DNA of 64,000 bases from Hypericum androsaemum (Eukaryota; Streptophyta; Magnoliopsida; Malpighiales; Hypericaceae), in NCBI GenBank assembly GCA_963995505.1, contig OZ023198.1, positions 3,348,001 to 3,412,000 of the forward strand. Reading direction: 5' to 3'. Below, in pieces: positions 20,660 through 32,107 of this stretch (the stretch's first letter is position 1; each line of letters opens with the position of its first letter). The notes below the pieces were generated by a model, which did no database searches, was not told the origin of the DNA, and saw only the letters and a list, made by a program, of their open reading frames with translations. Made by a program: the position numbers and the translations under genes.

Positions 20660-23096
20660 GAGATGCAAAAAAGATAACAGAGAGATATATCAAGAGTAAC
20701 TCAATCGTAGTTTGGCATATCAGAGTAACTCCATTGGAACGAAGTTGTTTTGGTCTGGTCTCTGATATTTTTGGATGTTTATGAAACTACATCAACGTTT
20801 ATGGATGTTCGATTGACACATCAAGTGACACCAAGAGGTTGATGATGAGCAGAATCATTTTTACTGCTAAAAGTCTAGATTGGTTTCAAAAATTTCAATC
20901 AAGTGACAGTAATTTGTTAAATTGACTCACCACTTTTTTAATAATATATAGACTAAATTACTCACAAGTATAATTAAAGAAAATTTTAAAGAAAAATATT
21001 ACAATAACATGAGAATAATTTTCTAATAGATTTTTTCTTATTTGTTTTGATGGATAATTTATAACTATTTTTTCTAATTATACATGAAGGTATTTCATTC
21101 CATAAACTTTATTCAAATAGTGGAACGCCACGAAAAAAAGTTTTCCGAAAACATTTTGAAAATATTGTAGTATAGTTTCAAATCAGAAAACCACCAATGC
21201 TAAAATTGATTTTTAGCTTTTTATTTTGATAAGTAGAGTAATTTGATTGAGAAATTTCTAAAGGTTAACAAATCACGAAATTCACACACATACTGATATT
21301 TTTTTGGTGAAAATGTTAATTGGCATTTTATGGTCTAACCATACTAAAAATCTTCATTTCACTACTGATCAAAATTTACGACACATGATTAAAAAAAAAT
21401 TAAACTTGCATGCTTCCTTCGTATCCCCACTTTGATTATATGGTCCAAATATTTATTTATCTTGTCAATTATTGTTGTTCAAGGCGTCTTAACAAAATAA
21501 CTATTATAACCAAGTCACATGAAACTTACCCAACTAAATTATTTTCAGTAGCACTTCTAGAGATTTGTGGTTTCGTAATTGATAGTCTTGTTTACCCCAT
21601 TAGCACAAACAAAAAACACATATTATTTCACGAACATTTCTAGAGATTTGTGGTTTCCGATGTGATATTCTTGTTTACCCCCATTAGCATGGTTGCAAGA
21701 GTAAGGCCGAATACGAAACTTTGTTGGCCGTCAAATATACCAGCTACAAATAAGAAGTTTTAGCCAAATATACCAATGCAAAAGTAAGGCCCAATTTTGG
21801 TATCAAATATGATAAACTTAATTCGATTTCTAACACCAACATGAGTGGCCCAAGGATTAGTGAGGCGCAAGGATGGGTTTATTAATAATAACAACAATAA
21901 GGCAATGGATTAAGGCCTGACTCATAAGCCCGGTCTGAACCGTTGTGGACAGAAGCGGGGCAGTTGGATCAGGCTTAATTTATCTCAAACGTATCTGACG
22001 ACTAATATTAAGGCGGAGGTAGTTTTGTACTTTTAACATAAACTTGAATATCAAGCAACGGGAGGAAAGAGAAAGTGAGGAGAAAGAGAAATCGGAGGGA
22101 AGAGAAAGCACGGCGAAAGAGAAACCGTCTCCGAGATTTTCTCCTGGATCTTCGTCCTCCCTTTTGATTTGATTTTCAAATCACTCGCCAAAAACTTTTC
22201 CAAATCTTCCTTTATTCCGTTTCTTCATTCTCCTTCAGATTTTCAATTTTTTCAAATATTTTTGTTCTAGGGTCTCTTATCTTTGTAGTCATAGTCTGCC
22301 CGAGCTGTCGTATGCCTTCTTTCATCAAATGGGTTGTTAAAATATGCAAAGAATTGTATGAGGTTGTAGTCAGATTGCAAGTACGCCTTATAATACTGTG
22401 GAATGATTCAACCAGTTGCGTCGTGACCATTCCAGCAGAGAAATGTTTCTTAACCCACGCCGACGACTATTGTGTTCGAAAATCGAGTATCCAATTAAGC
22501 CATTTGTGTCAGATAGGTTGAAAACACTCTAAAGTCTTGCTCATCATCAACCTCCTTTATCATATAATTAAATGATTCTGCAACCTTAGTTGTGTATAGA
22601 CGACTGAGCCTCTTCTTTACATTCTCTAATATATGCCACGTACATAGACCATGGTATGTACTTGGTATCTACCCTTACCCTAGTTAGATCATACTTTAGT
22701 TAGACCTAACTCATAATATATATAATATATAGTTAGAACTTTATGGTTAAATTTTACATATTTATTATGTTAATATAAAACCAGTTTAAAGATATCGTGA
22801 AGTATGAATCACTAGAAGTCGACCTTTCTAATTTTTTTTGAATTGTTTATGTAAATTATTTTGTGGGAAAATTGTTTGTGTAATTAAAAAGAAGAACTTT
22901 GTACTATTTAAATTAAAATACAAAATTTGATGTTTCTTTAATTTTCTATTGAATGTTGATGTATACCACATTGAATATTTTGAATTTATTTAAATTTTTT
23001 GTGTACAAATTATGAAAAAGTTGAATGTTAAAGGGTTGGACCCTATAGACCCTGGATTTTCTTGAGGATACGAATATGGATCTAACAATAAAAAAA
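20660..23096. other. Intergenic, no supported gene
   Basis: AT-rich, without recognisable coding similarity. A short minus-strand frame at 22212-22430 has no family resemblance. 22060-22130 is purine-rich. Confidence 0.5.
21555..21690 (+). repeat. Direct tandem duplication, 83-bp period
   Basis: TTCTAGAGATTTGTGG starts at 21555 and again at 21638. Both copies continue through a CTTGTTTACCCC...CATTAGCA block with a few differences. Confidence 0.75.
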
Positions 23097-24054
23097 GAGA
23101 TAATTACTGTCAGTCCCCTGGTGTTTGGCATATTCGCCTCTCACTCCCTCGTCGTTTGGAAATCGATTAAAAACTCCTCATAGTTTGGCAAAATTATACT
23201 CTGGGGCCCCTCGCTGACATCAGCAACTATTTTTCTTGTTAAATGACTAATATACTCTTACAGAAATTAATTAAAAAATAATAACAAAAAAAATATTCCG
23301 GCGTCGTTCCCGACTACCAAATTGGGAGGAAAGCTCGTCGCGGTCGAGGACCAAATCGAGGGCCGACGAGGCTGGACAGGGAGGTTGGTCCATCGTCTCC
23401 GACCTTCTTGGCCTCCAGCTCCTCCCTGGCGGGCCCACTGCGGGCTGTCATTGTAGACGATAACCCTAACCTCGGGGTCTTCGCCTGTGTTCTCATCGGA
23501 GATGCAGGGGATCTCGAGGTCGTCGTCAACGCGAACGGATTCTTGTTCGCCGTGCCAGGGGAGGGAGACGGCGATGGAGCGAGTCGATCTGCCGGGGCGG
23601 TTGGGCTTCGAGGAAGTGGAAGAGCGGATCCCGATGGAGATGTGTGGTGGATCCAACCCACTGCCGTTGAACCAACGGGAATTCCTCTCCGACTATCGAT
23701 TTGAAAGGAATTGAGGTCGACGCGAGCTTGTCGAGGGTCTGGAGGATGACCGAGTCTGGCTTGAACTGATGACGAGGTCCTCGGCAAGGTCGACGGTGGG
23801 CTGTCGGGGCCAAGGTCAACGATGGGTTTTGGGCTTGGTGTTGGAGACGAGTGAAGGAGAGAGAACGGGGACGAAGAACGAGGAGTATAATGGTCATTTC
23901 AGTAATAAAATAATAATATTTTGACTGCTAACATCAGCAAGGGGCCTAATAGTATAATAAAACCAAACCTCGGAGAATTTTTAATTTATTTTCAAACAAC
24001 AGAGGATGAGAGGCGAATATACCAAACACCAAGGACCTGACAATAACTATCCCC
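23097..24054. mobile_element. Mutator-like element with GC-rich cargo
   Basis: Inverted repeats of about 170 bp. The left end starts GAGATAATTACTGTCAG and the reverse complement of the right end starts GGGGATAGTTATTGTCAG. Both continue GGTGTTTGGNATATTCGCCTCTCA and contain a GCTGANNTNAGCA word. The poly-A flanks prevent a clear target-site duplication. The interior (about 23300-23890) is much more GC-rich than the arms and open on both strands, as expected for a captured exon piece, but I cannot name the source gene. Its terminal repeats match those of the element at 49334-50583, so the two belong to one family with different cargo. Confidence 0.75.
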
Positions 24055-24732
24055 AAAAAAATTGTAAGGCCATGGGTAGGGTATGAATCTATGCAACTTG
24101 TTTGTATTGCGAACCAAATATTCCTATGGAACCAACTCATAGAAAGAACCAACAGTTCTAACGAATTCGATAATTGAGTCTGAGTCTTGCAATAACATTT
24201 AACCAGTCTAGTTGATGTCCAAATACCGTGCGAATTGTCGGATGTGTACCCTGATCAATTTGATAGCTCATTCTAATGGAGATCAAGGGTACCTCCATTT
24301 ACCATACAGCTCCTATTCTCAGGCCTGCATTGCATTGTAGCCATGTACAGAATCAAGAACAAAACTGATTTTTCACTTGCACATGCTCAATGAGCTCCTG
24401 ATCGGATCCTATTGAACAGCTGCCTCTTTCTTTAGGAGAGATGGCAGCAAATTACATAATATTAGCAGGCCCTTCTCATAAAGATCGACTCGGACAAGAG
24501 AGGAGCACCGGAGACTAAACCTATGTACACAACTATCTGAAGATACGTAAGGCCGCCTCTGCGGAGATGAGGAGTCCACGATTAAGAACCTGTGCAACTG
24601 GGACTTTGGCGTGTAAAAAATGACGTGACAACAACGAAGAAGGCGACTGGAGTTGAGTGACCTTTATATTCATAAGCGGTAGCTGACATGGGCTTTTCTT
24701 TTCTAGCCAATCTCATTGCCGATAGTAGATGG
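24055..24732 (-). other. Downstream flank and 3' UTR of the KEA gene
   Basis: The part adjoining 24733 is expected to be the minus-strand 3' untranslated region of the antiporter gene. No separate gene is seen. Confidence 0.5.
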
Positions 24733-27700
24733 TCACACTGCTCGGTTTCTGTTATGTGCTTCTACAATTGGAACTCTTTCCTGTAAGAAGTACCACATAA
24801 TTGACGAGTGAAAACCAAAGTGCAGTTGATGCATCAGAAATGCTATATGATTTAAGTCCTGAAATATTTCGACACACGAGCTAAAGGAAACTGCCTGCTG
24901 ACATTTCAAGTTGATCCTTGGACTCCAAGGTATTGACAGACGATACGAGAAGCACGAGAACATTGATGATGTTCCTAACATAAAAATTGAGTTCTTCTGT
25001 TGCTATGTACCATAGTACTAATTGCATGCAAATTCAAAATGTGCAAGCATGCTAGAGAGGGAATGAGAGAAAGGATGGGACCTCATTCTGTATGTTGCTC
25101 TCCTTGGGAAACCATTGCAAGAGAACTCCGAGATTCATGACGCTCGGTATTAACTTGAATAGTAGAGGAGTTGTTACCTAAAACAAGGGTTGTTAAAGCG
25201 ATGGGCGAGCATAAAAGGATAACATTCTGATGAGTTTTCCGGTAACTTGGCTACTTACCAGGCTGAGAGCTGTTGTGCCGAGGAGGAGCAGATACATCTT
25301 CGCCTGCAAAACCATCAGAAGGGCTTACATATCAACCGAGGAATAACAGAATCCAGGGGAGAGAAGCAGCGGTTTATCACCTCAACAAGATGAAGATTAG
25401 AGGCACGGCTAAGAAGCACAAAAGCAAATTCTCCAATTTGAGCCAACATAATTCCAACCTATACCGCAGATGGATAGAGAATAGCAGCAGATCAATTGAC
25501 CAGAATAAATCTTCTCTTTCTTTGAAACGCTTAGAAAAGAACTCACCTGGAATGACGTTCTAATGCTATACCCAAAAGCTTTAACGACAACAGCAGCAAC
25601 GGCTGTCTTGACAACAATGACTAGAATCACAGAAGCCAGCAGTATATCCACATGGTTCCATAGAAAGTGTACGTGTATAAGCATGCCAATGCTAGAAAGA
25701 AAGAGAGCAGCAAACAGATTTCGGATTGGTTCGACCTACAAAGAATAACAGCACAAAAAAGAAAGTAATTTACACCAGGCCAACTTAAATGTTATCATGA
25801 AAAGATGTCCTCGCAATTTCGGTACACATCAAATAAGCCATCTATGTCCTGAAATTTAAGCAATGATGATCAAACGTTGTATACAATCAGTATCCAGAAG
25901 AATACCTGATCTAAAGTATGCTGTGCAAAGTCAGTGGTTGATATCATTACTCCAGCAACAAAAGAACCCAACTCCAGACTAAGGCCCAGCTTGTCGCTGC
26001 ACTGAAATGATACAGAGATACAGGCATATTCAGAAGAGAACAAGTGAACAAACTCCCAGCCATCAGTATAATGCTTATAAAGATCCTGTGCCGAGCATCT
26101 TATAGTCAGCGGCAACCTTAAGACCATGGTAATAGAGACTATTCTTGCCACGTCTGATTTCCAGTTCACAGCATGTCAAAGGCAACAAAATAAGTCTTTA
26201 AATTCTTTCTTCAAATTAATAACAAGCCTAGCGTGTTTACCAAATAGCAAGAAAACATTGAACAAATTTTATATCAAGCAGGTAAGGATACAAACTCACC
26301 CAAGCAGAAAGTAGACAGAAGGCCACAGCTGCAAGCTGATAAAGTTCGTTTGTCTGGATCACATAATGTATTGTGAGCAAACTGACCAAATAACTTTTGC
26401 CGAACTTTGAATCTAGCTGAAAATTTTCGGAAGCCCTTTGGATTGGGATGAAATCTTACCTGAGCTGATATTTGTACCATCAACTTAAGAAAGCGAGGAA
26501 CAAATGACCAAGACAGTATTGATGCCACTGTAAGATACATGGACAGCACTAACAGCCTGAAGTTAATTGATAATCATGTTAGTTTCAATCACAACATTCT
26601 CAACGACCTCAATAGCAAAGAGAAACTTTGAACTTAAAGAAGAAATTGTGATTCAAAACGGAATCAAGAAAAATGAAACAGTAGAAAGAAAGAAAGAGAG
26701 AGGCAAGCCAAAAAAAAAACTTACAGCTTTCCCATTTGCATCATTCCTTGTAGTAGGCCACTGTTTCCACCCAAAACTGGGAGTAGCGCAAATAATAACC
26801 CGACAGCACAATCCTAAGGGAGAAAAGTTTCCAGTTAAGCATTAAAACATACATCAAATGTACTAGAGGCATTAATAAAAAGCCTGAGTTCATTCATTAT
26901 TTCAGTATTGTGCATGTTTAGACCATTTGGAAGTACATGAACCTGAAGAATAAGAGTTCCGATCGTCACTTGACCATGAAGAGAATTGCTGCTATTTTTT
27001 TCCATTAAAAACTTCACCACCTAGAGAAAGAAAAACAGATTAAGACAGCGCATCATCAATAAAGGACCCAATGTAATCAGGCATTAGAACCTAAGAAACA
27101 AGTTCCGAATGTAGTTTAGAAAAGTACCACTGCAGTTGATGACATTGAAAGGAAGGAACCCACAAATACTCCCTCAGACAACTTTGCTCCACACAACTGC
27201 AATGTTGACACTTTTAGCTTAGAATTACGACAGAGACAACAGTAAAGATGAACTCAACCAAGAAAGATATAATCAAACTTTGTACCATAGCAGTTAAGCC
27301 AGACAAGAGCATAAATATGAGAATCTGAAGGAGCCCTCCGAAAACCGCCACCGCCCCAACAACTTTCAACTACAATAAGGATGGCAAAAAAGGAAATAAT
27401 GTCATGCAACATCCTCCATATAGATATTTCGTAGCACAATGCATGCATAAAATATCCCACACAGATATCCATTACCTTTGTCAAGGAGAACTCCAGGCCT
27501 AAAGCAAAAAGAAGAAACACAACTCCAAACTGAGCGAAAGTCTCAACCTGGGAAAAGCAAAAGGGAGAACACCAGAACAGTCAGGCTGGCTGCTCATCCT
27601 AATTTCTTACCTGTGCTGTTAGTCATTAAGGAAAGACATCTAAAAGTTCACCCTGAAGATCATTCTCTTTAATGGAAAGGTACAGTTCTTAATTGCAAAA

Positions 27701-30222
27701 CTAGCAACCACTATTTGCTACAGGAATCCCACTCCTATTGGAAGTACCAGCAGAAAGTGTCATGTGGGGCAAGAAGTACTTCGGCAAGAGGCCACCACCA
27801 CGTTTGAGTCAGGAGTAGTGTTCTAGTAGGAGACTTCATTAGTCATAGCTGTTTTTCCCTTTCAGTTATTTCCCTTTCAATAGTTTTTTCCTATTAGGAG
27901 ATTAATCCTAATTAGGTTAGAGTTCGTATTTCCTATTCCGTTGTAAGCTATTGGCTATATAATGCCATGGCCCTAGGTTTATTTTCTTCAAGCAATCAAT
28001 AAGAAGTCTCTTTAGTTTATTACTATCTTTCAAAGCGGCGCGAGGACAAAAGGGCAACAAGCTTTCAAATCCCACCGCGCACTCGTACAACTTTGTAGCA
28101 TCACTGATCATACCAGAAAGATTGCGACAGCATTTCCTATAAGTTAACAACAAAAATGTCATTTAACATACCTGCACCAACTCACTAATGAACTTGAAGC
28201 CCCCTGGTCCAATAATTGATCCCGCCAGAAGATAGCCAACAATAACCTACACATTCATCCATGTTTTATGGAAAAGAACCTTAGGTTTCAGAAAAGAAGT
28301 AAAAAGATGTTAACCTTCAATCACAATTGTCTAGTTAGTGCAATTAAAACAAGCAAATACTTACTGGTTGTCCTAAACAAGAAAATAAAATTCCTCCAAT
28401 GGCAGCAGAAACTATGACAACCACCAGATCTGAAATTAATCTGTAGGAATGAGAATTGATGCATTAAAGCATAACGCAAAGAAGAATATAAGGAAAAAAC
28501 TTCTTGTCAGAAGTAAACTAAGGTAAAAAGACCAATCGTGCAGAGTATCACATCAACTGCCTAACGAATGAAGAACTCGAAAGGTAAATAATAGTATCCA
28601 ACACTTCAGGATTTTAACCTCAGATCAACTTGAAGCACTGGGTATTTGGATTTCTTGTTGGACATGACAAATATGTTGTCCTACAATTAGCACGACAAGG
28701 AGGTCAGGACGAACAAGAAAAGAGGCAGAACTGAAGGAACTCTCCAAACCTTATGCATACAAAGAAAAAGTATATTTTCTCAGCCCACCTTTTTGTCAAT
28801 CAGGGTAGTCGTATCCTCCGATTCCTCGTTGTTTTCGAGGGAAAATACGTCTTGAAGCTGAAATGGTCTTGTCCCACTAAATAATGGAATACAGAAGAAG
28901 AAGACACATGTTATACTTTTACAGCAGGGTACAGCTTTAAGGGGATGCACACACCGGTCATTTTCTAAATGTTTCCTTACTTTGACGCACTAGTATCATT
29001 TTTCTTCCCCTTCTCATGTGTGATTTTGGCTACAGTTTCCAGTACGGCCTGTAAGAGGGAATGACAGAATCAAACTAGACAGCCACAAAGCAGACACCGA
29101 AAAGAAGTAACAGACATCTGAGAAGCCGCTCGGATTTCAAGTTATGAAGATGGCAAACGCATAATGGAACTGGATATGGATATAACTCTGTCGTTCATGC
29201 TAACAATATCAAGTTGCATTCCTGAGTAACGAAAAGATTGCTTCCGATCAAGATAAACAATGCAGTTTACTTGGTGATTATAAGCTTCAACACCAAAACA
29301 AATCTTCGGAAACTGCTTATAACCGTCATTCCAAAGTTGAATACAATCACAGGCATAAGCAATGTGATCGGATAGGAAACTGAAGGAAAAACCTACCTGC
29401 TGGTCAGCCACGCTGTTGTTGAAGCTGCTGCTGTCGGCGGCTGTCAAAATTTAGAAATTAAAAAGACGCAAAAGATACTTCCACGTTAAAAGATACCACA
29501 CCAACATAGTTTAACATTGTGTTTAGATAACAAATTTTACGGGGAAAGACGTGGTGAGATAAAGTTAAAACATACATAATGGTGCAAGATTTATACTACT
29601 TACTCTTATTCATACCTTGTAGATAAAGTAATAAAGATAACAACAAGAACTTTTATAGCTTAACCGCATCTCGAGTTTTAACCTTGTCAAGGCATTAGTA
29701 GTTGGGAGAGCTTTGCCTACTCGACTAAAACCTGGATTAGTCGGCCCGGGAGTTTTCAACCAAAAAAAAAATAGAGACAAACTTTCCCTATCTAAACCAA
29801 AGTTAGATATGCACACAACTTCTATAATTCAATTACTTTCATCGCCGAGCATTTAATTAAGAAAATACAACTCGGAATTAAAACCAGCAGATGCTAGGTC
29901 ACTAAATAAGGAGCAGCGCTCCGGCGAAGCGACGCCGTATCGGAAAACTGGGAGGTTATAATAGGAAACGGTTTATACCTTCGGGGGACTCGCGGAACTC
30001 GTTCTCGAGGACGCGATCGAACATCTTGGCGATGCTTCCCTCGCCGCTGTCGGGGGCTGAGGAGTTCAAGAGGCTCCCGTAGAACCTCTCCCTGATCTCC
30101 TTGTCGGATCTCGCCGCCTCGCTCCTCCCCGCCGCCGCGAACGCCAGAAGCGCCGCCGCCAACCACGGCCAGAGCCGCGGTCCCCCTCCTCCACGTGGCC
30201 TCTTCCTGTGGACAGCCGGCAT
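24733..30222 (-). CDS. K+/H+ efflux antiporter, KEA4/5/6 type
   Basis: A CPA2 cation/proton antiporter; plant KEA4-6 act in endomembrane (Golgi/TGN) ion and pH balance. Exons (minus strand, 5' to 3'): 30222-29979, 29440-29397, 29048-28981, 28876-28789, 28680-28619, 28440-28365, 28246-28172, 27547-27476, 27369-27286, 27196-27128, 27020-26943, 26813-26725, 26556-26460, 26353-26300, 26001-25906, 25735-25547, 25458-25381, 25303-25259, 25177-25082, 24780-24733. Phases are consistent and the product is 583 residues, within the family range. Visible: a signal peptide (about 1-36), the soluble RERFYGSLLN and SIAKMFDRVLE region, GYLLAGSIIGPGG, the QD pair (320-321) that serves CPA2 transport, and LGSFVAGVM. 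It lacks the C-terminal RCK domain of KEA1-3. The exon 19 donor (GTCCCA) is weak. A solo LTR sits in intron 7. No lesion was seen, so it is probably functional. Confidence 0.93.
27758..28115. mobile_element. Solo LTR in KEA intron 7
   Basis: A 358-bp block beginning TGTCATG and ending CATACCA, flanked by 5-bp duplications GAAAG at 27753-27757 and 28116-28120. It contains TATATAA at 27956-27962 and an AATCAATAAGAAG polyadenylation-like region about 35 bp later, as LTR promoters do. No internal retroelement sequence is present. It is read on the plus strand, antisense to the host gene, so it could act as an antisense promoter in principle. Confidence 0.72.
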
Positions 30223-30842
30223 TGGGATGTCGGATCGGAGAGCGGGAGGGGGAGGGGGAGGGAGAGAAGGCGTATTTGTGTCGTTCTGGTTCTGTTCGTA
30301 TCGGATCGGTTCCCGGGCGGAGACTGGGAATTGGAATTTTTCGAGGATGTGTGGCGGGAGGGTCTTTTCGTTTGGTTAGTATTTATTTTAAGAGGTTAGC
30401 AACTTAAAATTTTTTTTAATAAAATTATAAATTATAAATAAGCGAGGCTCAAAAATAATATGGCAAAAGTTCATTTTAGTAGTATATAGTTCCGTCTATT
30501 AGCAAAGTACTGTAATGTGGTTTTAAAATGTTCGATTAGTTTATCAAATTGACCCTATCATTTGGTTTGGCCTATCTCCGGTTGCTGTTTATAAAGGTCA
30601 GTAATCGTAAAACTATTTCAATTCAAGCTCATTTAATTATTAATATGAATAATATTATCAAATCATTACAAACTAAAAAATTACTCGCAGCAAATTGTTA
30701 TTGCTAATGTAAACACGGTATGATTGTTAGAGCAAAAAATTTATCCATGGATTACCAAAACGACAACTCGAAACGCATCCTAAGTTCGTTTTCGACTTTC
30801 AATTGTTCATGCAACAATGACTAGTAGATCAAAAATTGCTAT
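30223..30842 (-). promoter_or_regulatory. KEA promoter and 5' UTR region
   Basis: Upstream of the KEA start codon on the minus strand. The first about 60 bp are a GA/CT-rich tract, common in plant 5' leaders. Further out the sequence is AT-rich. A Mutator-like element begins at 30843, which limits the undisturbed promoter to about 620 bp. No clear TATA box could be chosen. Confidence 0.5.
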
Positions 30843-32097
30843 GACAAATTACACTTCCTGCCATTGAAAAATTATATTGCAGTCTTTGCTCTCTGATTTA
30901 ATATTGGTCTCGGGTCCCTCGCTGACGCTAGCACTCATTTTTTTAAATTTTGTCATAAAAATAATTAATATACTTTTTAAAAAATACAAAAAACTATCTT
31001 CTTCAACCTGGAACAACATAAACACTAAGAACATTCAATTAAAACACAAGAACAATTAATTAACATATCAATAACACCCAAATAAATACAAGAACAACAC
31101 TATGATGGACATCAAGAACATTCAACTAAAATACAAAAACACTTGGTTAAATCACTCATGGACGAATTAGCGGTCACACAATTGCAGCGTTCCTATGGTT
31201 CCTCTTACACCCAATGACCCAAAAGTTCAAATCTGGTAAAAAAAAACCCAATTCACGAACACCCAATTAACATCCACACGCCTCTCCACCGACCTTTTCT
31301 TTTCCTACCAATTTTGATTCATCGGGGCTGCTCTCTCTAAACCCTAAAATGACAACGGTACCGGTAAACCCTAAACCCATCCTGAACAACTTGACTGGGA
31401 AGAAAGTCAGTGTCAAGCTCAAGTTGGGTATGGAATACAAAGGTTTTCTTGCTCTACGGCGAAGACGCCCTGAAATCCGGCCACTTCCCTAACCCTAGCC
31501 CTAGACGGAGGGGGAGAGGGCCTGGCGGGAGGACTCCGAAAGTTCAGAATCGCACGACTCCTCACGGGGAGCTTTGTCCTCGCCGTGACCTCCATCCCCG
31601 ACGACTGTGACTTCTTCACGGAGAGCTAGGGATCGAGTTCCCCTTGCAATCGGGGCTTGATTTTGGTTTAAAACTTCAATTGGAGCAGATGAAAGCTTTA
31701 ATTGGGTTGGCGATTTCATGTTAATAAAAGCTTGAATTAGGGCTTCAGGCGTGTTCTCCAACGGCGAGATCCCGATAGGTTGAACACGGTGGAAGAGGGA
31801 GTTGATAGGTTCATCTGTGAAGTTCGATCAGTTTAATCGATGCTTAGATTTGAAGAGGATGAAAATTTTTAGATTTTGGTTGATTTCTGGCTTGTGTTCT
31901 TTGGTGGATGAAAATTTTTGTTTTTTGTCTAAGCATATTTCGTTCATTTTTATGAAAAAAAAAAATATTGATGACGTCATTCAAAAATTCGAGACCAACA
32001 TTAATTCAAAGAATAGGGACCGCAAAATAATTTTTCAAATGGCAGGGACGGTACTAGTAATTAAGCTATAGACTAAGAACCTGAGGGTAATTTTCCC
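30843..32097. mobile_element. Pack-MULE carrying an SmF gene fragment
   Basis: Flanked by a perfect 10-bp duplication AAATTGCTAT (30833-30842 and 32098-32107). The left end starts GACAAATTACACTTCC and the reverse complement of the right end starts GGGAAAATTACCCTCAGG. The arms align best inside, sharing CTGCCATT, GAAAAATTAT, TTGGTCTCG and GACG words; the left arm is shorter. The interior changes to gene-like sequence: an SmF first-exon piece at 31349-31456, then an unrelated GC-rich piece (about 31460-31760). This two-source cargo is typical of Pack-MULEs. It lies about 620 bp upstream of the KEA start. Confidence 0.82.
31349..31456 (+). pseudogene. Captured fragment of snRNP Sm protein F (SmF)
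   Basis: From the ATG at 31349 the frame reads [19 protein letters not shown] and then [16 protein letters not shown]. This is the N-terminal half of the Sm1 motif of plant SmF, a spliceosomal Sm-ring subunit. About 36 codons match, then the frame continues into unrelated arginine-rich sequence. CTCTCTAAACCCTAAA before the ATG looks like the source gene's own leader. The Sm2 motif is absent, so no working SmF can be made. SmF is normally about 85-90 residues. Confidence 0.85.
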
Positions 32098-32107
32098 AAA
32101 TTGCTAT

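Noticed and set aside
23314..23897. Overlapping open frames inside the MULE at 23097-24054 as a real host gene
   Set aside because: Bounded by transposon arms on both sides, with no splice sites or recognisable domain; treated as unidentified cargo.
29690..29770. Possible SINE tail (GGGAGAGCTTTGCC... followed by poly-A) in KEA intron 1
   Set aside because: No A/B-box head and no flanking duplication could be identified.
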